The notes under the pieces were generated by a model. The model was not told the origin of the DNA. It did not search any database and saw only the letters and a program-made list of their open reading frames with translations. The position numbers were made by a program, and so were the translations under genes. A stretch of 64,000 nt of DNA from Kitasatospora aureofaciens (GTDB lineage Bacteria > Actinomycetota > Actinomycetes > Streptomycetales > Streptomycetaceae), in the NCBI RefSeq assembly GCF_019192735.1, contig NZ_JAHTKP010000004.1, forward strand, positions 62,001-126,000, read 5' to 3'. Below are positions 18,234 to 29,001 of this stretch, one piece after another. Each line of letters starts with the position of its first letter. Within the stretch, counting starts at the first letter, position 1.

Positions 18234-18956
18234 ATGACCATGAATGCCCGTCAACTGTGGAAGCGCATAACAGCAGGGATCGTCCGCAGGGGAGTCGGCG
18301 CCACCACGGCCGCCCTCGCGCTGATCGCGACCTTCGTCCTCGGCGGCACCGTCAGCGGCATGTCGGCCGCGGAGGCGAAGCCCGCGTGGGGCTGGGGCGG
18401 CGGGGGCAAGTGGGCGTGCTCCGGGGCGCCCGTCCAGGCCGGGTACGTGATCACCGGGTACGACCGCAGCGGCTGCAACGGCGCCGGCTCCTGGTACCAG
18501 CAGCCGGCGAAGGACGGGATGTGGACCTGCTCCGGGTCTCCGGTCGTCGCCGGGTACGTCATCACGTCGTACGACCGCAACGGCTGCAGCGGCATCGGCG
18601 GGTGGCGGCACAGCCTCGCCCGCGACGGCATCATGACCTGCTCGGGCTCCCCGGTGGCGCCCGGCTACGTCATCACCGACCACCTGCAGTCCGGCTGCAA
18701 CGGCATCGGCTCGTGGCGCCACAACGTCGCGCGTGACGGGATCTGGACCTGCTCGGGCTCACCCGTGGTGCCGGGGTACGTGATCACCGACTACCTGCAG
18801 TCCGGTTGCGGCGGGATCGGCGCGTGGCGCCACAACACCGCCCGTGCCGGCCTGTGGACGTGCCCGGGTTCGCCCGTCCCGCGCGGCTTCCGCTCCACCT
18901 CCTACCAGGTGGGCGGCTGCCACGGCCTCGGCGCCTGGGTCCTCGCCCGCGCCTGA
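18234..18956 (+). CDS. Secreted protein made of five ~40-residue Cys/Trp repeats
   Basis: Exported protein of 240 aa. The signal peptide covers roughly residues 1-48 (hydrophobic stretch ATTAALALIATFVLGG). The mature region consists of five tandem modules with the consensus W-x-C-(S/P)G-(S/A)-P-V-x2-G-(Y/F), then ten or so residues, then (S/G)GC-x-G-x-G-x-W. Each carries two cysteines, likely one disulfide per module. No enzyme motif is visible. The pattern resembles small secreted structural or binding domains but I cannot name the family. ATG 18234 (MTMNARQLW) or the second Met three codons on may start translation. A strong hairpin follows at 18971. Confidence 0.7.
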   Translation: MTMNARQLWKRITAGIVRRGVGATTAALALIATFVLGGTVSGMSAAEAKPAWGWGGGGKWACSGAPVQAGYVITGYDRSGCNGAGSWYQQPAKDGMWTCSGSPVVAGYVITSYDRNGCSGIGGWRHSLARDGIMTCSGSPVAPGYVITDHLQSGCNGIGSWRHNVARDGIWTCSGSPVVPGYVITDYLQSGCGGIGAWRHNTARAGLWTCPGSPVPRGFRSTSYQVGGCHGLGAWVLARA

Positions 18957-18970
18957 TCACCCTCGTGTCC

Positions 18971-19001
18971 GGAGGCACCGCGTCGCTCGCGCGGTGCCTC
19001 C
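18971..19001 (+). terminator. Hairpin terminator after the repeat protein
   Basis: GGAGGCACCGCG and CGCGGTGCCTCC form a perfect 12-bp stem with a 7-nt loop. There is no T-tract, as is usual in actinomycetes. It separates the chromosomal flank from the biosynthetic cluster. Confidence 0.75.
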
Positions 19002-19131
19002 GTGCCGTTGCCCGACGTCACTCAACCCGTCTCTAGATGGCTTTGAAGTCGCTCGGCCACCATGCGTGGGGTGACGGCCGGACGGAGACCAACCGGACGG
19101 CCGGGAGGCGTCGTCGGAGGGAGCGAGCGGA

Positions 19132-21003
19132 ATGTGTGGTATCGCCGGATGGGTCGACTTCGGGCAGGACGCCCTCACCGTGCAGACGGTGGTGCGGGCG
19201 ATGACGGACAGCCTGGCCTGCCGGGGGCCGGACGGTGACGGGGTGTGGTTCGCGCCGCACGCGGGCTTCGGGCACACCCGGAACGCGGTCATCGACATCC
19301 CGGGCGGCGGGCAGCCGATGGCGGTCGAGGAGAACGGCCGCGCGGTCGTGGCGGTGACCTACAACGGCGAGATCTACAACTTCCGGGAGCTGCGCGCGGA
19401 GTTGGAGTCCCGGGGGCACCGGTTCCGGACCCGGTGCGACACCGAGGTGGTGATCCGCGGCTACCTGGAGTGGGGCGCGGACTGCGGCCGGCACTTCAAC
19501 GGGATGTTCGCCTTCGGCATCTGGGACAGCGGCCGGGAGGAACTGCTGCTGATCCGCGACCAGATGGGCATCAAGCCGCTGCTGTACAAGCTGCTGCCGG
19601 ACGGGATCGTCTTCGGCTCCGAGGCCAAGGCGCTGCTCGCCCACCCCGCGGTGGACGCCACGGTGGACGCCCAGGGCCTGGCCGAACTGCTGGCGCAGAC
19701 CAAGTCCCCGGGCGTCTCGATCTACGCGGGGGTGCAGGAGGTCCTGCCCGGGAGCGTCCTGCGCTTCAGCCGCAAGGGTCTGGCCCAGAGCCGCTACTGG
19801 GCCCTGGAGGCCCGCCCGCACACCGAGGACCTGCCGACCACGGTCGCCCGGGTCCGGGAGCGGCTGGAGGAGGTGGTGGCCCGGCAGCTGGTCGCCGACG
19901 TGCCGCGCGGCATGCTGCTCTCGGGCGGCCTGGACTCCAGTGTGCTGACCGCGCTGGCCGCCAAGTGGGTCGCGGCGAACGGTGAACCGCCGCTGCAGAG
20001 CTTCTCCCTGCTGCTGACCAGCGCGGAGGGCTTCCGGGCCGACGAGATGCGCGGCACCTCGGACGCGCCGTTCGCACACGCGATGGCCGAGCACGCGGGG
20101 ACCGTGCACCGGCAGATCACGCTGAGCACCAAGGAGCTCGCCGACCCGGACGTCCGGAGGGCGTGCATCGTGGCGCAGGACATGCCGTCGATGTTCGGCG
20201 ACATGGACGCCTCGGCGTTCCTGCTCGCCAAGGCGGTGCGCGAGCGGGCCACGATGGTGCTGTCCGGTGAGACCGCGGACGAGGTGTTCGGCGGCTTCCC
20301 GTGGGTCCACAACGAGGACGTCGTGTACAGCGACACCTTCCCGTGGATGGGCATCATGCACGTCTACGACCCCGCGCACCCCGGCCTGGGGCTCGGCCTG
20401 CTCGACAAGGGCCTGCTGCGGAAGCTGGACCTGCGCGGCTACGTGGCCCAGCGCTACCGGGAGGCGTTGAGCGAGGTGCCGGTGCTGGAGGGCGAGACCA
20501 GGCACGAGCGGCGGATGCGGGAGGTGATCCACCTGCACCTGACCCGGTGGCTGGGGGTGCTGCTCGACCGCAGCGACCGGCTCGGCATGGGGCCCGCGCT
20601 GGAGATGCGCGTCCCGTACTGCGACCACGAGTTCGTCCAGTACGTCTTCAACACCCCGTGGTCGATGAAGAGCCACGACGGCCGGGAGAAGAGCCTCCTG
20701 CGGGCCGCCGCCAAGGACCTGGTGCCGCAGAAGGTCCTGGACCGGCAGAAGAGCCCGTACCCGGTCACCCAGGACGGCGCCTATCTCGGCGAGCTCTGCC
20801 GCCAGTTGCGCGACGTGCTGGCCGATCCGGCCGCGCCGGTACTGCCGCTGATCGACGTTCCGGCCGCGCTGGCGATTGCCGAGAACCCGGCGCGGGTGTC
20901 GGAGCAGCCGGGCGTGTGGGCCTGGATCTGCCGGCTGGACGTCGAGATGGTGCTCAGCCTCAACATGTGGCTGGACGAGTACAGCGTGACGCTCGACATC
21001 TGA
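19132..21003 (+). CDS. Asparagine-synthetase-like amidotransferase 1 (intact glutaminase)
   Basis: ATP-dependent glutamine amidotransferase of 623 aa that converts a carboxylate to an amide. The Ntn-hydrolase glutaminase domain (residues 1 to about 210) is intact: Cys2 (MCGIAGW), the oxyanion loop YNGEIYN and DTEV. The synthetase domain has the PP-loop LSGGLDSSVL and LSGETADEVFGGFPW. Homologues in lysolipin/xantholipin-type clusters amidate a polyketide carboxylate on the way to an isoquinolinone or lactam, and that is the likely job here. It is the first gene of a rightward operon, 23 bp ahead of the glutamine-synthetase-like gene. A paralogue with a broken glutaminase lies at 54223. The acceptor is inferred. 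Confidence 0.85.
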   Translation: MCGIAGWVDFGQDALTVQTVVRAMTDSLACRGPDGDGVWFAPHAGFGHTRNAVIDIPGGGQPMAVEENGRAVVAVTYNGEIYNFRELRAELESRGHRFRTRCDTEVVIRGYLEWGADCGRHFNGMFAFGIWDSGREELLLIRDQMGIKPLLYKLLPDGIVFGSEAKALLAHPAVDATVDAQGLAELLAQTKSPGVSIYAGVQEVLPGSVLRFSRKGLAQSRYWALEARPHTEDLPTTVARVRERLEEVVARQLVADVPRGMLLSGGLDSSVLTALAAKWVAANGEPPLQSFSLLLTSAEGFRADEMRGTSDAPFAHAMAEHAGTVHRQITLSTKELADPDVRRACIVAQDMPSMFGDMDASAFLLAKAVRERATMVLSGETADEVFGGFPWVHNEDVVYSDTFPWMGIMHVYDPAHPGLGLGLLDKGLLRKLDLRGYVAQRYREALSEVPVLEGETRHERRMREVIHLHLTRWLGVLLDRSDRLGMGPALEMRVPYCDHEFVQYVFNTPWSMKSHDGREKSLLRAAAKDLVPQKVLDRQKSPYPVTQDGAYLGELCRQLRDVLADPAAPVLPLIDVPAALAIAENPARVSEQPGVWAWICRLDVEMVLSLNMWLDEYSVTLDI

Positions 21004-21026
21004 CGGACCGGACCCGGAGGTGCCCT

Positions 21027-22430
21027 GTGCCCACCCGTACTCCCCCTCGCACTCCCACCCGCACTCCCACCCGCATTCCAGAAGTACCGCGCACCGCCGA
21101 CGAGTTCGTCCGGGCCGTCGAGCGGGACGGCATCGAGTTCGTGCTCGCGATGTTCGTCAACGTGGACGGCAGGCCGTGCTGCAAGCTCGTCCCGGCCGCC
21201 GCGGTGCCCCAACTGCTCGCCGACGGTGTCGGGTTCGCCGGCCACGCGGTCGGATCGATGGGCCAGTCACCGGCCGATCCGGACCTGGTCGCCGTCCCGG
21301 ACGTCACCAGTTACAGCGTGCTGCCCTGGCGCAGCGGCCTGGCGGTCGTCCAGTGCGACCCGCACGTCAACGGTGCGCCCTGGCCGTACGCGCCCCGGGT
21401 GATCCTGCGCCGGGCGCTCGCGGCGCTCGCCGAGCGGGACCTGGTCCTCAAGGTCGGCGCCGAACCGGAGTACTTCCTGCTCCGGCGGACGACGGAGGGC
21501 GGCATCACGGTCGCCGACCCGGAGGACACCGGCGCCCGGCCGTGCTACGACGCCCGTGGCCTGGGCCGCTCGCTGGACCACGTGGCCGAGGTGAGCCGGG
21601 CGCTGGGCCGGCTCGGCTGGGGCAACTACTCCAATGACCACGAGGACGCCAACGGCCAGTTCGAGCACAACTTCGCCTATGCGGACGCGCTGGTCACCGC
21701 GGACCGGGTGGTGGTCTTCCGCTACCTGGTGCAGATGCTGGCCCAGGACGCAGGACTGATCGCCACCTTCATGCCCAAGCCCTTCGGCCACCTGACCGGC
21801 AGCGGCCTGCACCTGCACCTGAGCCTGTGGGACACCGCGGGCGGCGAACTGTTCCGGGACGAGCAGGACGCCCGTGGCCTGGGCATCTCGGCGCTCGGCT
21901 ACGCGTTCATCGGCGGCATCCTGGAGCACGCGCCGGGGGTGGTCGGCCTCACCTGCCCGACCGTCAACTCGTACAAGCGGCTCGGGGCCCGGGACGCCAC
22001 CGCGTCCGGCTCCAGCTGGGCGCCGACCTACGCCACCTACGGAGGGAACAACCGCACCCAGCTGCTGCGGGTGCCGGCGCCCGGCCGGGTCGAGGCGCGC
22101 TGCGTCGACTCCTCGGCCAACCCCTACCTGGCGATGGCCGCCCTGCTGGCGGCCGGGCTGGACGGGGTCGAGCGGTCGGTGGATCCCGGGCCGCCCAACG
22201 AGGCAGACCTGGAGGTGTCCGCGGCGCCGCAGAGCGGTGCGCCGCTCCCGGGCACGCTCGCCGAGGCGGCGGAGGCCGTCCGGCGTGACGCCGTGCTGCG
22301 AGCCGCCTTCGGCAAGGCGGACCAGGGTGAATTCGTCGACTTCTACGCCAAGTTGAAGCACGCCGAGTTCGCGGAGTACCACCGGGCCGTCAGCGCCTGG
22401 GAGATCGATCGCTATCTCACGACTGTCTGA
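21027..22430 (+). CDS. Glutamine-synthetase-like amide ligase
   Basis: Member of the glutamine synthetase fold (467 aa), which activates a carboxylate as acyl phosphate and joins it to an amine. Visible motifs: AEPEYFLL (metal Glu), NGQFEHNF, SGLHLHLSLWD (catalytic HxH region), NSYKRL and NRTQLLRVP. The sequence is closer to GlnT/gamma-glutamyl-amide-synthetase types than to housekeeping GlnA. GTG 21027 is chosen for the GGAGG six bases upstream; residues 2-17 are a Pro-Arg-Thr repeat encoded by a 12-bp tandem repeat, outside the fold. Next to an asparagine-synthetase-like gene, it could acylate an amine or hydrazine intermediate. Substrates unknown. Confidence 0.75.
   Translation: MPTRTPPRTPTRTPTRIPEVPRTADEFVRAVERDGIEFVLAMFVNVDGRPCCKLVPAAAVPQLLADGVGFAGHAVGSMGQSPADPDLVAVPDVTSYSVLPWRSGLAVVQCDPHVNGAPWPYAPRVILRRALAALAERDLVLKVGAEPEYFLLRRTTEGGITVADPEDTGARPCYDARGLGRSLDHVAEVSRALGRLGWGNYSNDHEDANGQFEHNFAYADALVTADRVVVFRYLVQMLAQDAGLIATFMPKPFGHLTGSGLHLHLSLWDTAGGELFRDEQDARGLGISALGYAFIGGILEHAPGVVGLTCPTVNSYKRLGARDATASGSSWAPTYATYGGNNRTQLLRVPAPGRVEARCVDSSANPYLAMAALLAAGLDGVERSVDPGPPNEADLEVSAAPQSGAPLPGTLAEAAEAVRRDAVLRAAFGKADQGEFVDFYAKLKHAEFAEYHRAVSAWEIDRYLTTV
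21032..21079 (+). repeat. 4 x 12-bp tandem repeat at the start of the GS-like gene
   Basis: Four units of the CACCCGCACTCC type encode the low-complexity Thr-Arg-Pro N-terminus. It is one of a series of short tandem arrays at gene ends in this cluster. Confidence 0.85.
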
Positions 22431-22550
22431 CAAAGAGTCAAGTAAGAGTCGCGCCCGGTCGCCGTGGGATGCCACGGGGGCCGGGCGCGCTCGGCTAGTC
22501 TCGGCACTGCTCGTCCCCATGTGCGGTACTCGGTAAGGGAGTTCACCACG

Positions 22551-23267
22551 ATGAGTACGGATCTCCAGCTCGACGACCAAGGGCAGGTCACCGCTGCCAC
22601 CTCCTTCCTGATGGTTCACCACGCTCTTCGACGGGACGCGGAGCGCTTCCCGCGGGCGCTGGCCGCGCTCGACCCGCAGGACGCCGAGCAGGCGGGCCTG
22701 TTGCGGGACCGCTGGCGGCTGTTCGAGTGGGTGCTGGCCGACCACAGCGAGAACGAGGACACCAGCCTCTTCCCGCTGGCTCTCTCGCAGGCCCCGGAGC
22801 TGGCCGAGCCGCTGCGCGGGATCGAGCACGAGCATGAGGAGCTCGACGCGCAGCTGAAGGAGATCACCCGGATGACGGCGGACCTGACCACTGCGGAGGC
22901 CGTCGTCGCCGCGCGGGCCGCCACCGACCGGCTGTCCGAGCTGCTGGGACGGCACCTGGACCGCGAGGAGAAGCACCTCGTGCCGGTCCTGGTGGACCGG
23001 ATCCGTCCGGAGGAGCTGGCCGGCGGCCAGGGCAAGGGTGGCCCGGGCAAGGGCGGCCAAGGTAAGGGTGGCCCGGGCCGGCAGGGCGCCGACGAGCCGC
23101 CGAGGTGGCTGGTCTCGACCTGGACGGAGGAGGGCGCGGACCCGGCCGTGGTGGACGCGCTGATCGCGGCGCTCCCGCCGGCCTTCGCGGCACAGATGGC
23201 CGAAGCCCTGCCCGGCTGGCGCGCGCAGTACCGGGAGCTGACGGCCAGGGTGTGGGCGCAGATCTGA
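22551..23267 (+). CDS. Hemerythrin/HHE-domain protein
   Basis: Cytoplasmic four-helix bundle, 238 aa, expected to hold a diiron site. Candidate ligands: MVHHALRRD, DHSENED, EHEHEEL and GRHLDREEKHLVPV. A Gly-Lys linker of three 5-residue units (about 161-175) connects the bundle to a C-terminal helical domain (TWTEEGADPAVVDALIAALPPAF) seen in actinobacterial HHE proteins. It lies 120 bp downstream of the GS-like gene in the same direction and ends at a strong terminator. It may sense or scavenge oxygen or NO, or contribute redox chemistry to the cluster, but it could also be a bystander. Confidence 0.75.
   Translation: MSTDLQLDDQGQVTAATSFLMVHHALRRDAERFPRALAALDPQDAEQAGLLRDRWRLFEWVLADHSENEDTSLFPLALSQAPELAEPLRGIEHEHEELDAQLKEITRMTADLTTAEAVVAARAATDRLSELLGRHLDREEKHLVPVLVDRIRPEELAGGQGKGGPGKGGQGKGGPGRQGADEPPRWLVSTWTEEGADPAVVDALIAALPPAFAAQMAEALPGWRAQYRELTARVWAQI
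23031..23075 (+). repeat. 3 x 15-bp tandem repeat in the hemerythrin gene
   Basis: Three copies of a GGCAAGGGTGGCCCG-type unit encode the Gly-Lys linker. In frame. Confidence 0.85.
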
Positions 23268-23293
23268 CCGGAGCGCCCTCGCCGGAGCGCCCG

Positions 23294-23336
23294 CGCCGAA
23301 GCGCCGTCGGACCCGCAGTCCGGCGGCGCTTCGGCG
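23294..23336. terminator. Bidirectional hairpin between convergent operons
   Basis: CGCCGAAGCGCCG and CGGCGCTTCGGCG form a perfect 13-bp stem between the end of the hemerythrin gene and the end of the convergent E1-beta gene. It can terminate both. Confidence 0.75.
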
Positions 23337-23358
23337 AGCGTAGAAGCGAACGTGTACG

Positions 23359-24333
23359 TCAGTAGGACAGCGACTGCTCCACGCAGTCCATCACCCGCTC
23401 CAGGTCGGGCAGGTAGACGTCCTCCAGACGGGACGGCGGGTAGGGGGTGTCGTAGCCGGTCACCCGCAGGGCGGGCGCCTGGAGGGAGTAGAAGCACTCC
23501 TCGGTGATGCGGCTGCCGATCTCGGCGGCCATCCCCAGGTAGCCGGGCGCCTCGTGGACCGTGATCAGCCGTCCGGTCCGGGCGACCGAGTCCCGGACGG
23601 TCGCGGTGTCCAGCGGGGAGAGGGAGCGCAGGTCGATCACCTCCAGCCGGCGGCCCTCCTCCGCGGCGGCGTCGGCGGCGTCCAGGCAGACCCGGACGGT
23701 CGGCCCGTAGCCCACCAGGGTGAGGTCGGTACCGGGCCGGACCACCTCGGCCGCGTGCAGCGGCAGCGGGGCGCCGGCCCCGGGGTCGACCTCGCCCTTG
23801 TCCCAGTAGCGCCGCTTCGGCTCGAAGAAGATCACCGGGTCGTCGCAGGCCACCGCCTGCTGGATCATCCAGTACGCGTCGGAGGGGCGGGCGCAGCAGA
23901 CCACCCGCAGGCCCGCGGTGTGGGCGAAGTACGCCTCGGGCGACTCGCTGTGGTGCTCCACCGCGCCGATCCCGCCGCCGAACGGGATCCGCACCACGAC
24001 CGGCATCGCCACCCGGCCGGCGGTCCGGGCCCTGATCTTGGCGAGCTGGGCCACGATCTGGTCGTACGCCGGGTAGACGAAGCCGTCGAACTGGATCTCG
24101 CAGACCGGCCGGTAGCCGCGGAACGCCAGGCCGATCGCGGTGCCGACGATCCCCGACTCGGCGAGCGGGGTGTCGATCACGCGGTCGCCGCCGAAGTCCT
24201 TGTGCAGTCCGTCGGTGATCCGGAAGACGCCGCCGAGGCGTCCGACGTCCTCGCCGAGCAGGACCACCTTGCGGTCGGACTCCAGCGCCTTGCGCAGGCC
24301 GGAGTTGAGCGCCTTGGCGAGGGTCAGCTCCAT
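23359..24333 (-). CDS. 2-oxoacid dehydrogenase E1 component, beta subunit
   Basis: Transketolase-like beta subunit (324 aa) of a thiamine-diphosphate E1 heterotetramer. Recognisable are LGEDVGRLGGVF, DTPLAESGIVGTAIGLA, FGGGIGAVEHHSES and VHEAPGYLGMAAEIGS. With the alpha subunit it decarboxylates a 2-oxoacid and transfers the acyl group to lipoyl-E2 to give an acyl-CoA. No E2 or E3 gene is present, so those must come from the primary complex. Its ATG overlaps the alpha gene stop by 10 bp. Co-transcription with a 2-isopropylmalate synthase suggests it makes the branched acyl-CoA starter. Confidence 0.85.
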   Translation of the reverse strand: MELTLAKALNSGLRKALESDRKVVLLGEDVGRLGGVFRITDGLHKDFGGDRVIDTPLAESGIVGTAIGLAFRGYRPVCEIQFDGFVYPAYDQIVAQLAKIRARTAGRVAMPVVVRIPFGGGIGAVEHHSESPEAYFAHTAGLRVVCCARPSDAYWMIQQAVACDDPVIFFEPKRRYWDKGEVDPGAGAPLPLHAAEVVRPGTDLTLVGYGPTVRVCLDAADAAAEEGRRLEVIDLRSLSPLDTATVRDSVARTGRLITVHEAPGYLGMAAEIGSRITEECFYSLQAPALRVTGYDTPYPPSRLEDVYLPDLERVMDCVEQSLSY

Positions 24334-25484
24334 GATCCGGGCCCTTCCGGTCGGTCCGTGAACCGGTCCGTGAACCGGTCCGTGAACCGGTCCGTGGACC
24401 GGTCCGTGAACTGGTCCAGGAAAGCGGTGAGTTGCGCGCGCTCGGTGTCGATCAGCGGGTGCGGTCCGGCGTAGACGTGGTCGAAGAGGGCCGTCGGGCG
24501 CGGGTCGGGCAACGAGCGGCACTCGGTGCGCAGTTGTACGGCCAGCCGCTCGGCCTCCGCCGCGACGTCGGCGAAGAACGCGTCGTCGGCGAGCGCCTCG
24601 CGTTCCAGGCAGGCCCTGAGCCGGGCGATCGGATCCCGCGCGGCCCACTCGGCGACCTCGTCGGGGGAGCGGTAGCGGGTGGCGTCGTCCGAGGTGGTGT
24701 GCGGGGCCATCCGGTAGGTGACGGCCTCGATCAGCACCGGGCCGGAGCCGGAACGGGCGTGCTCCAGCGCCGCGTCGGTCACCGCGAGCGTGGCCAGCAC
24801 GTCGTTGCCGTCCACCCGGATGCCGGGGAAGCCGTAGCCGAAGGCGCGCCGGTAGAGCGGGACCCTGGTCTGCCGGGTGAGCGGCTCGGAGATCGCCCAG
24901 TGGTTGTTCTGGCAGTAGAAGACCACCGGGGCGTCGAAGACGGCCGCGTAGGTGAAGGCCTCGTGCACGTCGCCCTGGCTGGTGGCGCCGTCGCCGAAGC
25001 AGACCAGCACCGCGCCGTCGGCGCCGTCGAGCCGCAGGCCCATGCCGTACCCGACCCCGTGCAGGGCGTGGCCGCCCACCACCACCTGGTAGTTGGCCAT
25101 GCCGGCCCGGTACGGGTCCCAACTGCCGTGCGCGGTACCGCGCCAGAAGCCGAGCAGGTCGATCGGCGGGACGCCGCGACACCAGGCGATGCCGTGCTCG
25201 CGGTAGCTGGAGAACACGAAGTCCTGCGGCCGGAGCGCCCGTCCGGCCCCGATCTGGGCTGCCTCCTGGCCCAACAGGGAGGCCCACAGGCCGAGTTCGC
25301 CCTGGCGCTGGAGCGTGGTGGCCTCCGCGTCGACCCGGCGGATCCGCACCAGGTCGCGGTAGAGCGCGCGGTACTCCTCGGGGCTGAGGTCGAGGGCGTA
25401 GTCGGGGTGGGTCACCCGGTGGCCGGACGGGTCGAGCAGCTGCACGGGGTCCGGATCGCGGGTGGGGAAGTGGGTGGTGAGCAC
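24324..25484 (-). CDS. 2-oxoacid dehydrogenase E1 component, alpha subunit
   Basis: Thiamine-diphosphate-binding alpha subunit, 386 aa. The ThDP motif GDGATSQGDVHEAF ends in YCQNNHW, and SLLGQEAAQIGAG and PHTTSDDATRYR are typical of branched-chain and pyruvate E1-alpha. GTG 25484 follows AAGGG and fits family length. The last 20 or so codons (five Asp-Arg-Phe-Thr-like units) come from a 12-bp tandem array and are not part of the fold. It forms an operon with LeuA upstream and E1-beta downstream. Substrate preference (branched-chain rather than pyruvate) is inferred from context. Confidence 0.85.
   Translation of the reverse strand: MLTTHFPTRDPDPVQLLDPSGHRVTHPDYALDLSPEEYRALYRDLVRIRRVDAEATTLQRQGELGLWASLLGQEAAQIGAGRALRPQDFVFSSYREHGIAWCRGVPPIDLLGFWRGTAHGSWDPYRAGMANYQVVVGGHALHGVGYGMGLRLDGADGAVLVCFGDGATSQGDVHEAFTYAAVFDAPVVFYCQNNHWAISEPLTRQTRVPLYRRAFGYGFPGIRVDGNDVLATLAVTDAALEHARSGSGPVLIEAVTYRMAPHTTSDDATRYRSPDEVAEWAARDPIARLRACLEREALADDAFFADVAAEAERLAVQLRTECRSLPDPRPTALFDHVYAGPHPLIDTERAQLTAFLDQFTDRSTDRFTDRFTDRFTDRPEGPGSWS
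24353..24412 (-). repeat. 5 x 12-bp tandem repeat at the end of the E1-alpha gene
   Basis: Five copies of GGTCCGTGAACC (plus strand) with two substitutions, in frame with the C-terminus of E1-alpha. Confidence 0.95.
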
Positions 25485-25500
25485 AGTGGGCCCTTCTGAC

Positions 25501-27778
<2,278 letters not shown>

Positions 27779-27954
27779 GTTCCTGCCTCCTCGCGGCTCG
27801 TTCGTGGAACCTGGGGAGGGGCCGTTCTCACCCGCCCCGGCCCGCGCAGGCTCTTGCGCCCACACCATGGCAAGGCGCGCTCGGACGGTCCTGGAAGGCC
27901 TCTGAACGGCCGGGACCGCTTCAGACGTGCTCGATGCACCGTGGAGGGTCAGCG

Positions 27955-29001
27955 GTGAGCATCCCCGTACAGCTGCTGTTCCGAGGGGAGTTGAGTGGTG
28001 TGTTGAGGAGTGGCGGTCCGGCCCGACCACGGTTCGGCCGGATCATCGGGGTCGGCGACTACCGGCCGCGCCGGGAGGTCGACAATCGCGAGTTGTGCCG
28101 CACGATCGACTCGACCGAGGAGTGGATCGAGACGCGCTCCGGCATCCGGCGGCGCCGCTTCGCCGACGCGGAGGAGACGCTGCCGGTGATGGGCGCGGCG
28201 GCGGCCGCGAAGGCGATCGCCGCCGCCGGCGTGGATCCGCAGGACATCGGCCTGGTCATCGCGGCCAGTACGACCAACCTGGTCTCGCTGCCGCCGCTGG
28301 CGGTGGAGATCGCCACGCGGGCCGGTGCGGTCGGTGCGGCGGCCGTCGACCTCAACGCGGCGTGTGCCGGCTTCTGCTACGCGATCGAGACGGCGGCGAC
28401 GATGATCAGGGTCGGCACGGCCGACCACGTCCTGGTGGTCGGTGCCGAGCGGTTGACCGATCTGGTCGATCCGACGGACCGTCAGATCGCTTTCCTGCTG
28501 GCCGACGGTGCCGGCGCGGTGGTGCTCGGCCCGTCCGCCCAGCCGGGCGTCGGCCCGGTGGTCTGGGGCGCCGACGGCCGTCAGCTGGACGCCGTGGTGA
28601 TGACCGGTTCGTGGGGCGACCGCCGCCGCGACCGGGCCGCGCCGGTGCCGGTGATGCGCATGGACGGCCGGCGGGTCTTCCGCTGGGTGGTGGACGAGAT
28701 GGTGGCCGTCGCCCGCGCGGCGGTGGCCGCGGCCGGGATCACCCTGGACGACCTGTCCGCCTTCATCCCGCACCAGGCCAACATGCGGATCACCGACGTG
28801 CTGGTCAGCGAGTTGGAGCTGCCCGACCACGTGGCGGTGGCCGACGACATCGCGACCGCCGGCAACACCAGTTCGGCCTCCATCCCGCTGGCCATGGAGC
28901 GACTGCTCACCACCGGCCGGGCCGAGTCCGGCGGCCTGGCCCTGCTGATCGGCTTCGGGGCCGGTCTCACCTTCGCCGCCCAGGTGGTGGAACTGCCGTG
29001 A
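27955..29001 (+). CDS. KAS III-type ketosynthase (starter condensation)
   Basis: Primes the polyketide by condensing an acyl-CoA starter with malonyl-ACP. About 348 aa with a full Cys-His-Asn triad: NAACAGFCYAIE, IPHQANMRI and GNTSSASIPL. GTG 27955 has GGAGGG six bases upstream; later GTG/TTG codons near 27988-28000 are possible alternatives and would trim the N-terminus. Its stop overlaps the GTG of the mutase large subunit (GTGA), so the two are coupled, which points to the mutase product as its starter. Comparable KAS III enzymes select alkyl starters in R1128, fredericamycin and benastatin pathways. Confidence 0.85.
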   Translation: MSIPVQLLFRGELSGVLRSGGPARPRFGRIIGVGDYRPRREVDNRELCRTIDSTEEWIETRSGIRRRRFADAEETLPVMGAAAAAKAIAAAGVDPQDIGLVIAASTTNLVSLPPLAVEIATRAGAVGAAAVDLNAACAGFCYAIETAATMIRVGTADHVLVVGAERLTDLVDPTDRQIAFLLADGAGAVVLGPSAQPGVGPVVWGADGRQLDAVVMTGSWGDRRRDRAAPVPVMRMDGRRVFRWVVDEMVAVARAAVAAAGITLDDLSAFIPHQANMRITDVLVSELELPDHVAVADDIATAGNTSSASIPLAMERLLTTGRAESGGLALLIGFGAGLTFAAQVVELP

